From positions 1-43,739 of the forward strand of contig JBBKWH010000122.1 in the NCBI GenBank assembly GCA_037968855.1: DNA of 43,739 bases, in the 5' to 3' direction. Numbering within the stretch: position 1 is the stretch's first letter; every line of letters begins with the position of its first letter. The notes under the pieces are model-generated. The model made no database searches. It was given only the letters and a program-made list of their open reading frames with translations, and was not told the DNA's origin. Of the stretch, positions 32,912 through 41,221 are shown piece after piece. Source of the DNA: JBBKWH01 sp037968855. Lineage in GTDB: Bacteria > Pseudomonadota > Gammaproteobacteria > Pseudomonadales > Moraxellaceae. The translations under genes and the position numbers were made by a program.

Positions 32912-34597
32912 TTAATCATCCAGATTAAGGTCTGTGACCGCACCTGTCGATGCACTTGAGACCAAACGTGCATATTTAGCCAACACGCCACGAGTATATT
33001 TGGCGGCTGGACGGGTCCAGCGAGCACGACGCTCGGCCAGCACCTCATCGGATACAGCCATGCTGATCTGACGGGTTTCGGCATCAATGCTGATACGGTC
33101 GCCGTTTTCAACCAGACCAATCGGGCCGCCCTCAAACGCTTCTGGAGTAATGTGACCAACCACAAAGCCATGCGAGCCACCACTAAAGCGACCATCGGTA
33201 ATCAAGGCCACATCTTTGCCCAAGCCTTTGCCCATTACAGCAGAGGTCGGTGACAGCATTTCACGCATCCCTGGCCCACCTTTAGGGCCTTCGCCTTTAA
33301 TCACGATCACATCGCCAGCGACCACTTCGCCGTTTAAGATACCGGCCAGTGCACCTTCTTCGCCTTCATACACACGGGCGTTGCCTTCAAAGCGTAGCCC
33401 TTCTTTACCAGTGATTTTGGCGACCGCGCCTTCTGGCGCAAGATTGCCTTTTAAGATCACAAGATGCGAATCTGCTTTGATCGGCTTGTCAAACGGCATA
33501 ATGATCTGTTGATCGGCGGGATAATCTTGTACATCGGCCAAGTTTTCGGCCAAGGTTTTGCCGGTCACGGTCAAGCACGAGCCATCCAACATGCCCGCAT
33601 CTAACATGCGCTTCATCAACGGTTGAATGCCACCAATGGCAATCAATTCGCTCATCATGTATTTGCCCGATGGACGTAGATCAGCCAGTAATGGCGTGAC
33701 TTTGCCGACTGTGACAAAGTCATCAAGCGACAGATCGACATCAACCGTACGCGCCATACCGATCAAGTGCAGCACCGCATTGGTCGAGCCACCCAAAGTG
33801 ATAATCACTTTAATGGCATTTTCAAAGGCGGACTTGGTCATGATGTCACGTGGTTTAATATCCAAGCGCAACAGGTTCATCACCGCTTCGCCTGCACGTA
33901 CACAGTCATCTTGCTTGTCTTGCGAAATCGCATCTTGTGCACTCGAGCCGGGCAAGCTCATGCCCAAGGCTTCAATCGCTGAGGCCATGGTGTTGGCAGT
34001 GTACATGCCACCACAAGAACCCGGTCCCGGAATAGCCACTTCTTCAATTTGTTTAACTTCAATCGCTGTCAACTCGCCTTTGGCATGCTGACCGACTGCT
34101 TCAAATACCGAGATAATATCGGTATGGCCTTTACCCGGCTGAATGGTACCGCCATACACAAACACCGATGGACGGTTTAAACGCGCCATACCCATGATGC
34201 AACCGGGCATGTTTTTGTCACAACCACCAATGGCAATGATGCCGTCAAAGCCTTCGCAACCGGCAACTGCTTCAATCGAATCGGCGATGATTTCACGCGA
34301 GACCATCGAGTACTTCATGCCTTCGGTACCGTTGGCAATCCCGTCAGAAATGGTGATGGTATTAAAGATCACACCTTTGCCACCAGCAGCATTGACGCCG
34401 GTCTCGGTTTGACGGGCCAAGCCATCAATGTGCATGTTACAGGGCGTGACGTTGGCCCATGTCGAGGCAATCCCAATCTGTGGCTTTTTAAAATCTTCAT
34501 CCGAAAAACCGACCGCACGCAACATGGCACGGGCTGGCGCACACTCGATACCGTCGACGACTTCGGATGAATGCTTACGCAGATTGTCATTGCTCAT
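32912..34597 (-). CDS. ilvD: Dihydroxy-acid dehydratase
   Basis: IlvD dehydrates dihydroxy acids to the keto acids of valine, isoleucine and leucine synthesis, using an iron-sulfur cluster. The protein is 561 residues. The expected cluster ligands are Cys53 in TPCNMH, Cys126 in GGCDKNMPG and Cys195 in GPGSCGGMYTANTM. SNDNLRKHSSEVVDG at the start and RFSGGSHGFVVGHITPEA near the end are family blocks. I start at ATG 34597, which has GGAG 9 bases upstream; the frame is open to 34705. It heads an operon-like run with the thioredoxin-fold and kinase genes, an unusual pairing. Confidence 0.94.
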   Translation of the reverse strand: MSNDNLRKHSSEVVDGIECAPARAMLRAVGFSDEDFKKPQIGIASTWANVTPCNMHIDGLARQTETGVNAAGGKGVIFNTITISDGIANGTEGMKYSMVSREIIADSIEAVAGCEGFDGIIAIGGCDKNMPGCIMGMARLNRPSVFVYGGTIQPGKGHTDIISVFEAVGQHAKGELTAIEVKQIEEVAIPGPGSCGGMYTANTMASAIEALGMSLPGSSAQDAISQDKQDDCVRAGEAVMNLLRLDIKPRDIMTKSAFENAIKVIITLGGSTNAVLHLIGMARTVDVDLSLDDFVTVGKVTPLLADLRPSGKYMMSELIAIGGIQPLMKRMLDAGMLDGSCLTVTGKTLAENLADVQDYPADQQIIMPFDKPIKADSHLVILKGNLAPEGAVAKITGKEGLRFEGNARVYEGEEGALAGILNGEVVAGDVIVIKGEGPKGGPGMREMLSPTSAVMGKGLGKDVALITDGRFSGGSHGFVVGHITPEAFEGGPIGLVENGDRISIDAETRQISMAVSDEVLAERRARWTRPAAKYTRGVLAKYARLVSSASTGAVTDLNLDD

Positions 34598-34685
34598 CAA
34601 AACATACTCCAAACGCAAGGCCATCCCTGCGTGATCCATGAATGCGTTCGATTCTATAGCCCTATTGGGGTCAGGGAAAGGCCAA

Positions 34686-34784
34686 GTCAGCAATCGGGTC
34701 AGCAATCCCGTCGTCGTTCAGGCCAGAATTCTCATGCATGACGTCACCATCACCACAACAGGGGATTGGTTTTGGTCAGCAATC
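34686..34784. repeat. Three copies of GTCAGCAATC
   Basis: The 10-base word is found at 34686-34695, 34698-34707 (period 12, about one helical turn) and 34775-34784. All are in the same direction, in the 281-base divergent gap between ilvD and the multi-pass histidine kinase. Spacing is compatible with a DNA-binding protein. No other function is apparent. Confidence 0.55.
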
Positions 34785-34878
34785 TTTGCATCATAGCGGC
34801 ATGATGATTATTTAGACGATCAATGAATCTGGCAATTGTCGCCTCATTCATCAGATCGCATGTTGAGATCAAGTGCTA

Positions 34879-37086
34879 ATGACCCGTTTATCACCCTATC
34901 GCCTGTTGGTGGGTTCTGGCCTCTTGGTCATCCTTATGCTTGTCTTATGCGTGCTGTTGGCGTTATCCAGTCCAACATTAACGCCACAGATCAGACAAGC
35001 CGATCAACAGTTGGTTCTGATCCAAAATCAGCAGACCTCAATCATTCAGGCGTTCTATTTGGGTGATCTAGTTGATCCTCAGGCTGGCCCTCAAATGCTG
35101 ACCGCATCAACCGATTTAATCCTCGAAGAGCCGGACGTCCTGACCAGTTATGCCGCCTTTAATCAGTTTATGCACAATCAAGCGGCGCTGACTCAAGCCG
35201 CACAGCAGCAACACCTATTTGCCCAGACCGATAGTGGATTGGTCGCGATTACTGCACAGCCTCGTCATCTCAATGACTTGCCGGTGATGTTTTGGTTTCA
35301 GTTGTTTGTGGGTGCAGCCGGTGCGCTGACGGGGGCGGCGGTGTATGCCTTTAGTGTACATAACCGTGCCACCCGTTATTACGCCCTGACTGGATTGGGC
35401 TATTTATTGTTTGCACCGAGTGCAGCAATTTATAGCACTCGAGATCTGATTTTATCGGGCGATTGGTTTCGTGTGCTGTCGGGTATCAACCATTTTGGCG
35501 CGCTGTTTTTTACCGCCTCATTGGTATCCTTATTGTGGCATTACCCGCATCCACTCAGGCGTTGGCCGGTCCCTGCCATGGCCTACAGCATTGCGTTGCT
35601 GGCATGGCTGCTCGATATGCTGCAATGGCTACCCGATCCAGCATGGAATCCCATGGTGGTCTTAAGCTTGTTTAGCATCGGGATTATCAGCGCGATTGCT
35701 CAAGGCTGGCGTGCGCGCAAGCATCCGGTTGATCGGGCGTCGTTTCGCTGGTTTATCATGTCGATTTTTTTGGGTACCGGCCTGTTTGCCATTTTTATTT
35801 TGTTGCCCAATGCCTTAAATCTGCCACTTTTAGCCAGCCAAGGCGTGATGTTTGGCGCATTTTTGCTGATGTATTGGGGCTTGGCGCTGGGCTTGATTCG
35901 CTATCGCTTGTTTGAACTAGAGACGTGGTGGTTTTCGATTTGGAGCTGGTTTTTAAGTGGTTTGTCCATCGTGGTGGTGGATATTTTACTGGTCGGTTTT
36001 TTGTCGCTATCCACTCATACCGCTTTGATTGTGGCGGTTGCGGTAATTGGTTGGTTGTACTTTCCAATTCGGCAATGGATCTTGCAGCGGGTGCGGCGCG
36101 ATGCACGCCAAGACATTGATCAATGGCTGCCGGTGGTGTTGCCCTTGCTGTTAGATCTTCGGCTCAGTAGTGATCAAGAGCGACAAATTCGCCAACGCTG
36201 GCCGCGTATCGTGCAAGCGGTGTTTGATCCCTTACATATCAGCCGTGAACCATTCACCCTGCAAGACAACATCACGCCACAATTAGATCGCTTAGGCGAG
36301 CAATTGTATATTCCAGAACTAGGCATTGATCATCCGCCAAGCCATACCTTGGTGTTACATCATGCCGCGCGTGGCCAGCGGCTGTTTACTCGCCTAGACC
36401 TACAGACTGCGCAGATGCTGACCCAATTAGCAGAACTGGCACTATCGGTGGCCCGTGCGCGCGATACTGGCGCACGCTTAGAGCGCGAACGGATTGCCCG
36501 TGATATTCATGATGACCTTGGCGCACGCCTGTTATATTTGCTGCAAAAAAGTGCGCCTGAGCAGCAAGACATTGTCCGAGACACCTTGGACGATCTACGT
36601 CACTTGCTCAACAGTTTAGACGGCGATGACATCACCTTGGATGAAGCCTGTGCCAACTGGCGCGTCGAAACACGCCAACGGGTCGATGCCGCCCAAGCGC
36701 AATTGGTCTGGCAATATGAACTGCCCAATGATCGGGTCTTAACAGCATTTGAATATCACCACCTCACGCGCATCATTCGCGAGGCCGTCACCAATGCCTT
36801 TAAACATAGCCAAACCCAAACCCTCAGCGTTCGCCTGTATCAGCCCACACCAGACACCTTAGCCATTGATATTGACAACGATGGTCAAGCCACTCAGCCC
36901 TATCTCAGCAGTGGCCGTGGTTTACAAAACATGCGGCGGCGTGCGCAATCACTGCACGGCAGTGTCGACTGGCAGCAAGATCATGCCTACCATATTTTGA
37001 TTCGCATCAAACCCAGCGATTTTGATCCGCTCAATGCCGTCACCTTGGCCACGCCACCCGTTGCCCTTTCTGGAGCACCCTTATGA
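34879..37086 (+). CDS. Multi-pass membrane histidine kinase (HisKA_3 type)
   Basis: A 735-residue sensor kinase with about eight membrane helices in its first 400 residues. The first helix (about 9-30) is followed by a roughly 100-residue extracytoplasmic segment, then seven more from about 137 to 395. The motif GLIRYRLFELE (about 338-348) after the helices is common in multi-pass sensors paired with NarL/LuxR regulators. The catalytic part begins near 530: His544 in RERIARDIHDDLGARLL (HisKA_3 dimerisation), then an ATPase domain with EAVTNAFKHS and GRGLQNMRRRA. The signal it senses is not evident. The start at ATG 34879 is chosen over GTG 34873. The stop overlaps the next gene's ATG by 4 bases, so the kinase and regulator are translationally coupled. 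Confidence 0.85.
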   Translation: MTRLSPYRLLVGSGLLVILMLVLCVLLALSSPTLTPQIRQADQQLVLIQNQQTSIIQAFYLGDLVDPQAGPQMLTASTDLILEEPDVLTSYAAFNQFMHNQAALTQAAQQQHLFAQTDSGLVAITAQPRHLNDLPVMFWFQLFVGAAGALTGAAVYAFSVHNRATRYYALTGLGYLLFAPSAAIYSTRDLILSGDWFRVLSGINHFGALFFTASLVSLLWHYPHPLRRWPVPAMAYSIALLAWLLDMLQWLPDPAWNPMVVLSLFSIGIISAIAQGWRARKHPVDRASFRWFIMSIFLGTGLFAIFILLPNALNLPLLASQGVMFGAFLLMYWGLALGLIRYRLFELETWWFSIWSWFLSGLSIVVVDILLVGFLSLSTHTALIVAVAVIGWLYFPIRQWILQRVRRDARQDIDQWLPVVLPLLLDLRLSSDQERQIRQRWPRIVQAVFDPLHISREPFTLQDNITPQLDRLGEQLYIPELGIDHPPSHTLVLHHAARGQRLFTRLDLQTAQMLTQLAELALSVARARDTGARLERERIARDIHDDLGARLLYLLQKSAPEQQDIVRDTLDDLRHLLNSLDGDDITLDEACANWRVETRQRVDAAQAQLVWQYELPNDRVLTAFEYHHLTRIIREAVTNAFKHSQTQTLSVRLYQPTPDTLAIDIDNDGQATQPYLSSGRGLQNMRRRAQSLHGSVDWQQDHAYHILIRIKPSDFDPLNAVTLATPPVALSGAPL

Positions 37087-37745
37087 CCCAGACCACCGTT
37101 CCACGCCAACTCTGGATTGTCGATGACGACCCCTCATTCTGCGATTTTTTACGGCAAATTTTGGCCAATCAACAGGTCTATCAACTGGCTGGCATCTCGC
37201 ACACCCTGCAAGACGCACAACAACAACTCAGCCAACAGCAACCCGATCTGGTCACCATTGACCTATCCTTACCCGATGGCTCTGGTGTGGAACTGATCCG
37301 CTGGCTACAACAGCACTATCCCGCGTGCAAAAAAATGGTGGTGTCGCTGTGGGGCAATGACGATTTGGTGTTTCGGGCTTTTCAATATGGTGCTGATGGA
37401 TTTTTGCAAAAAGACAAGCTGATTGGTATGGAACTGGCCGCTGCACTCTGCGCCTTAGAAGATGGCGGCACGCCGGTCAGTCCCAAAATCGCCCGCCGCC
37501 TGCTTGAACATTTTCAAATGATCAAATCTGCACAGCCCGAACCGATTGATGACTGCTTACTGTCAGACCGTGAACGCGAAGTGCTGCAACTGTTGGCCAA
37601 AGGACTACTCTACAAAGAAATCGCCGAACTGCTCAATCTCTCACCCCACACCGTCGCCACTCACGTCAAACGCATCTACAAAAAAATCAACGTCGCCTCG
37701 CGTGGCGAAGCAGTCTTTGAAGCACAAAAACGCCATTTGCTGTAA
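37083..37745 (+). CDS. NarL/LuxR-family response regulator
   Basis: A 220-residue two-domain regulator, partner of the kinase it overlaps. The receiver domain has the acidic pair at Asp14/Asp15, phospho-acceptor Asp60 in VTIDLSLPDGSG and a conserved Lys (in DGFLQKDKL, about 115). After a linker (about 130-155) comes the LuxR helix-turn-helix: LSDREREVLQLLAKGLLYKEIAELLNLSPHTVATHVKRIYKKI (about 158-200). Its targets are unknown; the GTCAGCAATC repeats upstream of the kinase gene are one possible site if it regulates itself or ilvD. Confidence 0.9.
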   Translation: MTQTTVPRQLWIVDDDPSFCDFLRQILANQQVYQLAGISHTLQDAQQQLSQQQPDLVTIDLSLPDGSGVELIRWLQQHYPACKKMVVSLWGNDDLVFRAFQYGADGFLQKDKLIGMELAAALCALEDGGTPVSPKIARRLLEHFQMIKSAQPEPIDDCLLSDREREVLQLLAKGLLYKEIAELLNLSPHTVATHVKRIYKKINVASRGEAVFEAQKRHLL

Positions 37746-37820
37746 ACCTAGTCTTACACAGATTGCAGGCAAGTCAGTGCCAAGCCAAGCGATCCGTTAT
37801 ACTAGCGGCCATCCTGACCA

Positions 37821-38798
37821 TTGATTGATGCCCACGCCTTGAAACTGATCTACGCCGGAACACCAGAATTTGCCGCCACCGCCCTGCAAGCCTTAATTGA
37901 CGCAGGTCATGACATCGTCGCGGTCTACACCCAGCCCGACCGCCCCGCCGGACGTGGCCAAAAAACCACCGCATCCGCTGTCAAACAACTGGCGCAAACC
38001 CATGGTCTGCCGGTCTATCAGCCGCTGCATTTTAAAGCCAGCACCGACGACGGACTAGCCGCACAAGCCGAACTGGCCGCGTTAAATGTCGATGTCATGG
38101 TGGTCGCCGCCTACGGCCTGATCTTGCCGCAAGCCGTGCTGGATATGCCGCGTTTGGGTTGCCTGAATATCCACGCCTCAATCTTGCCGCGCTGGCGTGG
38201 CGCTGCGCCAATTCACCGTGCGGTATTGGCTGGCGACAGCGAAACCGGCATCACCATCATGCAAATGAATGCGGGCCTTGATACCGGCGACATGCTGCGC
38301 GTAGTCACCACACCGATTTTGCCCACCGACACCTCCGGCAGTCTACACGACCGCTTGGCCGAACTGGGTGGTCAGGCAATTATCGACTGTCTGGCCCACT
38401 TGGCCGAAGATCAAGCACACGCCACACCACAAGACCACGATCTGGCCAATTATGCCCATAAACTGAGCAAAGCCGAAGGCCAGATTGACTGGACGCAACC
38501 AGCCGCGCAGATCGACCGACAGATTCGGGGTTTGCAGCCATGGCCAGTGGCATTTTGCCAACATGCTGAGCAAACCTTGCGGGTCTGGTCGGCCCAACTG
38601 ATCGAGCAGCAATCTGAAAAACAACTTGCACAGCCCGCAGGGACGATCGCTCAAGTGGATCGATATGGCGTCGATGTGGTCTGTGGTGATGGTCAAATCA
38701 TCCGCCTCACCAGCCTACAATGGGCCGGTGGCAAAGCCCTTAATAGTGTACAAATCAATCAAGCGCAAAAACTCAGCATTGGCGAGCAACTGTCATGA
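37821..38798 (+). CDS. fmt: Methionyl-tRNA formyltransferase
   Basis: Fmt adds a formyl group to initiator Met-tRNA. The protein is about 319-325 residues. Family blocks: IYAGTPEFAATAL near the start, VYTQPDRPAGRGQK, AAYGLILPQAVL, the active-site region GCLNIHASILPRWRGAAPIHR (with the conserved Asn and His), and GLDTGDML with the catalytic Asp. In this frame there is a stop at 37815 and no ATG or GTG before the conserved sequence. The start must be TTG 37821 or TTG 37839 (MKLIYAGTPEF, closer to the family). An ATG at 37828 is in another frame. A TATACT at 37798-37803 may be its -10. The stop overlaps rsmB by 4 bases. Confidence 0.93.
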   Translation: MIDAHALKLIYAGTPEFAATALQALIDAGHDIVAVYTQPDRPAGRGQKTTASAVKQLAQTHGLPVYQPLHFKASTDDGLAAQAELAALNVDVMVVAAYGLILPQAVLDMPRLGCLNIHASILPRWRGAAPIHRAVLAGDSETGITIMQMNAGLDTGDMLRVVTTPILPTDTSGSLHDRLAELGGQAIIDCLAHLAEDQAHATPQDHDLANYAHKLSKAEGQIDWTQPAAQIDRQIRGLQPWPVAFCQHAEQTLRVWSAQLIEQQSEKQLAQPAGTIAQVDRYGVDVVCGDGQIIRLTSLQWAGGKALNSVQINQAQKLSIGEQLS

Positions 38799-40378
38799 AG
38801 CGTATCCGTCCAGCCAGCGACACCAGCAAACAATCATCTTCAGACCAGCCAGCGCCAGACCGTCGCCCAACCGCACGCGAGCCAAAGCCAGCAGACAAAT
38901 CAAAGAACACATCCAATACCAAGCCAAGCGCAAAGCCAGACAACAACCGTCGTCCAAACCAGCAATCCAAACATATTCCAAGCGACATTCAGGTCTACCG
39001 ACCACCCGAAAAAAATAGCAAAACCAATCAGCAGCCGGATCGCGACAACAACACACCCCGCCGTGACAGCACCGATCAAGACAGCCGACCACGCCGCACC
39101 CTCAACATTCGCGCCCAAGTGATCATTGCCTTGGTCGAGGTGATGGCAGGCAAATCACTAAGCAGCGTCTTACCGCACATTCAAAACAAAACCATCGAAC
39201 GCGATAAAGGCCTCCTCAACGAGCTGGTCATGGGCACATTGCGCCACTGGTACGCGCTAGATGCACAGATCCAACCGATGCTCAGCCGTCCACTCGACGA
39301 CGACCGCGTGCATGCCACACTACTGCTTGGGCTGTACCAAATTCTCCAGACCCGCATTCCGGCCCATGCCGCCATCAGCGAAACTGTCGAAGCGATCAAA
39401 CAACTGCGGCTCGAACATACTAGCGGCCTAATCAATGCCCTATTACGCCGCAGCCTGCGCGAACTTGATCAAATTCGCCCAGCCTTTGCGCAACACCGTG
39501 CCCTACCCAACTGGCTTGACCAACAACTCCAACACGACTGGCCCGAACAAGCTGATCAACTGGCCCAAGTCTTGCGCCAATCAGCACCGATTTTTTTACG
39601 CATCAACCGTCGTCAACGCTCACGCCAAGCCTATTTGGACGCCTTGCACGCGCAAGACATCGATGCCGCACCTACTCGCAGACCGCACGGCATCGTCTTG
39701 TTGGAATCGGTCAATATCCCCAGTCTGATTGGTTTTGAGAGCGGAATTTTTTCGGTACAAGACGACCATGCGCAACTGTGTGCCGAATTGTTTAGCGATT
39801 TAACTGGCAAGCGAGTGTTGGATGCCTGCGCCGCACCGGGTGGCAAAACCGCCCATCTACTCGAACGCTATGATCTGGCCGAAATGGTCGCCCTCGATAG
39901 CGACCCCGACCGCCTCAAACGCGTACACGAAAACCTCGCTCGCTTGCAACTCAATCAGCATCCTCACCTGACCATCAAAGCCACCAATGCCGCCGCGTGG
40001 GAAACCGAGCAACCGTTTGATGCCATCTTGCTGGATGCCCCGTGTACCGCAACAGGCGTCATCCGCCGTCATCCCGATATTCGTTTGCTTCGACAAGCTA
40101 CTGACGTCGCCAAAACCGTTGCGATTCAAGCCAAGTTGCTGGATCACTTGTGGACCCAACTGGCAGCAGGTGGCGAGTTGCTTTACGTCACCTGTTCATT
40201 GCTCAAAGCCGAAAACGAACAGCAAATTGCGGCATTCTTGGCCCGTACACCCAACGCGCAAGAGATCAAACTCATTGCAGATTGGGGCATTGAGCGACCG
40301 AATGGGCGGCAGTGCTTACCGGCAGAAGATGGTGGGGATGGGTTTTATTTTGCTAAGTTAGTCAAACAGGCTAAATAA
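38795..40378 (+). CDS. rsmB: 16S rRNA m5C967 methyltransferase
   Basis: RsmB (Sun) methylates C967 of 16S rRNA with S-adenosylmethionine. The family usually has about 430 residues; this one is 527, because residues 1-100 are a polar, Pro/Ser/Lys/Arg/Gln-rich extension with no recognisable domain. After it come the NusB-like RNA-binding domain (about 103-240, RAQVIIALVEVMAGKSLSSVLP), then the methyltransferase with the SAM motif VLDACAAPGGKTAHLLE (about 346-362) and both Cys: PCTATGVIRRHPDI and nucleophile Cys in VTCSLLKAENE. ATG 38795 overlaps the fmt stop, so translational coupling supports the long N-terminus. An inner start after the extension is possible but none stands out. Confidence 0.93.
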   Translation: MKRIRPASDTSKQSSSDQPAPDRRPTAREPKPADKSKNTSNTKPSAKPDNNRRPNQQSKHIPSDIQVYRPPEKNSKTNQQPDRDNNTPRRDSTDQDSRPRRTLNIRAQVIIALVEVMAGKSLSSVLPHIQNKTIERDKGLLNELVMGTLRHWYALDAQIQPMLSRPLDDDRVHATLLLGLYQILQTRIPAHAAISETVEAIKQLRLEHTSGLINALLRRSLRELDQIRPAFAQHRALPNWLDQQLQHDWPEQADQLAQVLRQSAPIFLRINRRQRSRQAYLDALHAQDIDAAPTRRPHGIVLLESVNIPSLIGFESGIFSVQDDHAQLCAELFSDLTGKRVLDACAAPGGKTAHLLERYDLAEMVALDSDPDRLKRVHENLARLQLNQHPHLTIKATNAAAWETEQPFDAILLDAPCTATGVIRRHPDIRLLRQATDVAKTVAIQAKLLDHLWTQLAAGGELLYVTCSLLKAENEQQIAAFLARTPNAQEIKLIADWGIERPNGRQCLPAEDGGDGFYFAKLVKQAK

Positions 40379-40397
40379 CGTATCATTGAATTTATGA

Positions 40398-40433
40398 TCA
40401 GCATCGACGGGTATAGGCACTGGTCGATGCTGA
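40398..40433. repeat. 11-bp inverted repeat between rsmB and the antitoxin
   Basis: TCAGCATCGAC (40398-40408) and GTCGATGCTGA (40423-40433) are exact reverse complements around a 14-base spacer. It starts 20 bases past the rsmB stop. It might be a hairpin ending rsmB, though without a T-run, or an operator of the toxin-antitoxin pair. Confidence 0.6.
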
Positions 40434-40467
40434 ATAGATAGGGATTACTCGTTGTAGCGGTGGCAGC

Positions 40468-40496
40468 TTGATCTTGTGCTAAAAAATGACCATAAT
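40468..40496 (+). promoter_or_regulatory. Candidate promoter of the toxin-antitoxin operon
   Basis: TTGATC (40468-40473) and CATAAT (40491-40496) are 17 bases apart. Start of transcription near 40503 leaves a 25-base leader before the antitoxin ATG. Confidence 0.5.
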
Positions 40497-40527
40497 GACT
40501 ATAAATATCAGAAAGAGACAATCCCTT

Positions 40528-40791
40528 ATGCCAAATCAATGGAGCATTGCACAAGCGAAAGCAAATTTTAGCGCCGTTGTACGCCAAGCCTACGAGCAGC
40601 ATCAACCCCAGATCATCACCCATCACGGTCAAGGTCGAGTGGTAGTCATTCGTTATGATGATTGGACACAGCAGCAAGCCCCTACACAAAGCCTCATTGA
40701 TTTTTTTGCTCAGTCGCCCTTGGCTCATTCGGTATTAGAACTGCCCACACGTGATGTACAAGATGATCAGCATCGTGAGGTTCTGTTTTGA
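40528..40791 (+). CDS. Phd/YefM-family antitoxin
   Basis: An 87-residue antitoxin. The N-terminal 45 residues (QWSIAQAKANFSAVVRQAYEQ, then PQIITHHGQGRVVVI, then YDDW) are the Phd/YefM DNA-binding fold; the rest is the toxin-binding tail. It would neutralise the adjacent PIN-domain toxin and repress the operon. I start at ATG 40528, with a purine-rich site about 10 bases upstream. The TGA stop overlaps the toxin's TTG start, so the two are coupled with antitoxin first, the usual order. Confidence 0.87.
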   Translation: MPNQWSIAQAKANFSAVVRQAYEQHQPQIITHHGQGRVVVIRYDDWTQQQAPTQSLIDFFAQSPLAHSVLELPTRDVQDDQHREVLF

Positions 40792-41207
40792 GTTTTTTGC
40801 TAGATACCAACTTATTATCCGAGCTAATCCGTCCGCTACCCAATCAAGGGGTATTACAGTGGATGCAACAACATCCTGAGCAGTCGTATTACATCAGCGT
40901 CATTACGCTCTCTGAACTAGAATTTGGTATTACCAGACTCGCTGATGGCCAACGTAAAACAGATATGCAATGCTGGTTGCACACTGATCTACGCCAGCGA
41001 TTTTTGGGTCGAATGTTACCCGTCTCTGATGACGTTGCCTTACGCTGTGGCGCATTTCGGGCCAATCGACAAATGCTAGGTCGTCCACTGGCTTTGGCCG
41101 ATGGCTTGATTGCAGCCACCGCCGCAGAATCCTCACTCACCCTAGTCACGCGCAATATTAAAGACTTTGAAGCCTTGGCCATCAGCTTGCTCAATCCATT
41201 TGATTGA
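40788..41207 (+). CDS. PIN-domain ribonuclease toxin, VapC/FitB type
   Basis: A 139-residue PIN-domain toxin, expected to cleave RNA when its antitoxin is lost. The acidic active site is complete: Asp6 in LLDTNLLSEL, Glu43 in TLSELEFG, Asp105 in ALADGLIAATA and Asp126 in TRNIKDF. SELEFGITRL and RNIKDFEALAI are as in FitB-like VapC proteins. It starts with TTG (40788) in TTTTGA, overlapping the antitoxin TGA; GAGG lies 7 bases upstream. The low-efficiency start after a coupled antitoxin gene is consistent with keeping toxin low. Confidence 0.9.
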   Translation: MSFLLDTNLLSELIRPLPNQGVLQWMQQHPEQSYYISVITLSELEFGITRLADGQRKTDMQCWLHTDLRQRFLGRMLPVSDDVALRCGAFRANRQMLGRPLALADGLIAATAAESSLTLVTRNIKDFEALAISLLNPFD

Positions 41208-41221
41208 GTCGCCTTGACACC

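Noticed and set aside
36483..36560. Possibility that the multi-pass kinase is a degenerate, inactive kinase
   Set aside because: His544, the N-box and the GRGLQNM motif are all intact, so activity is likely.
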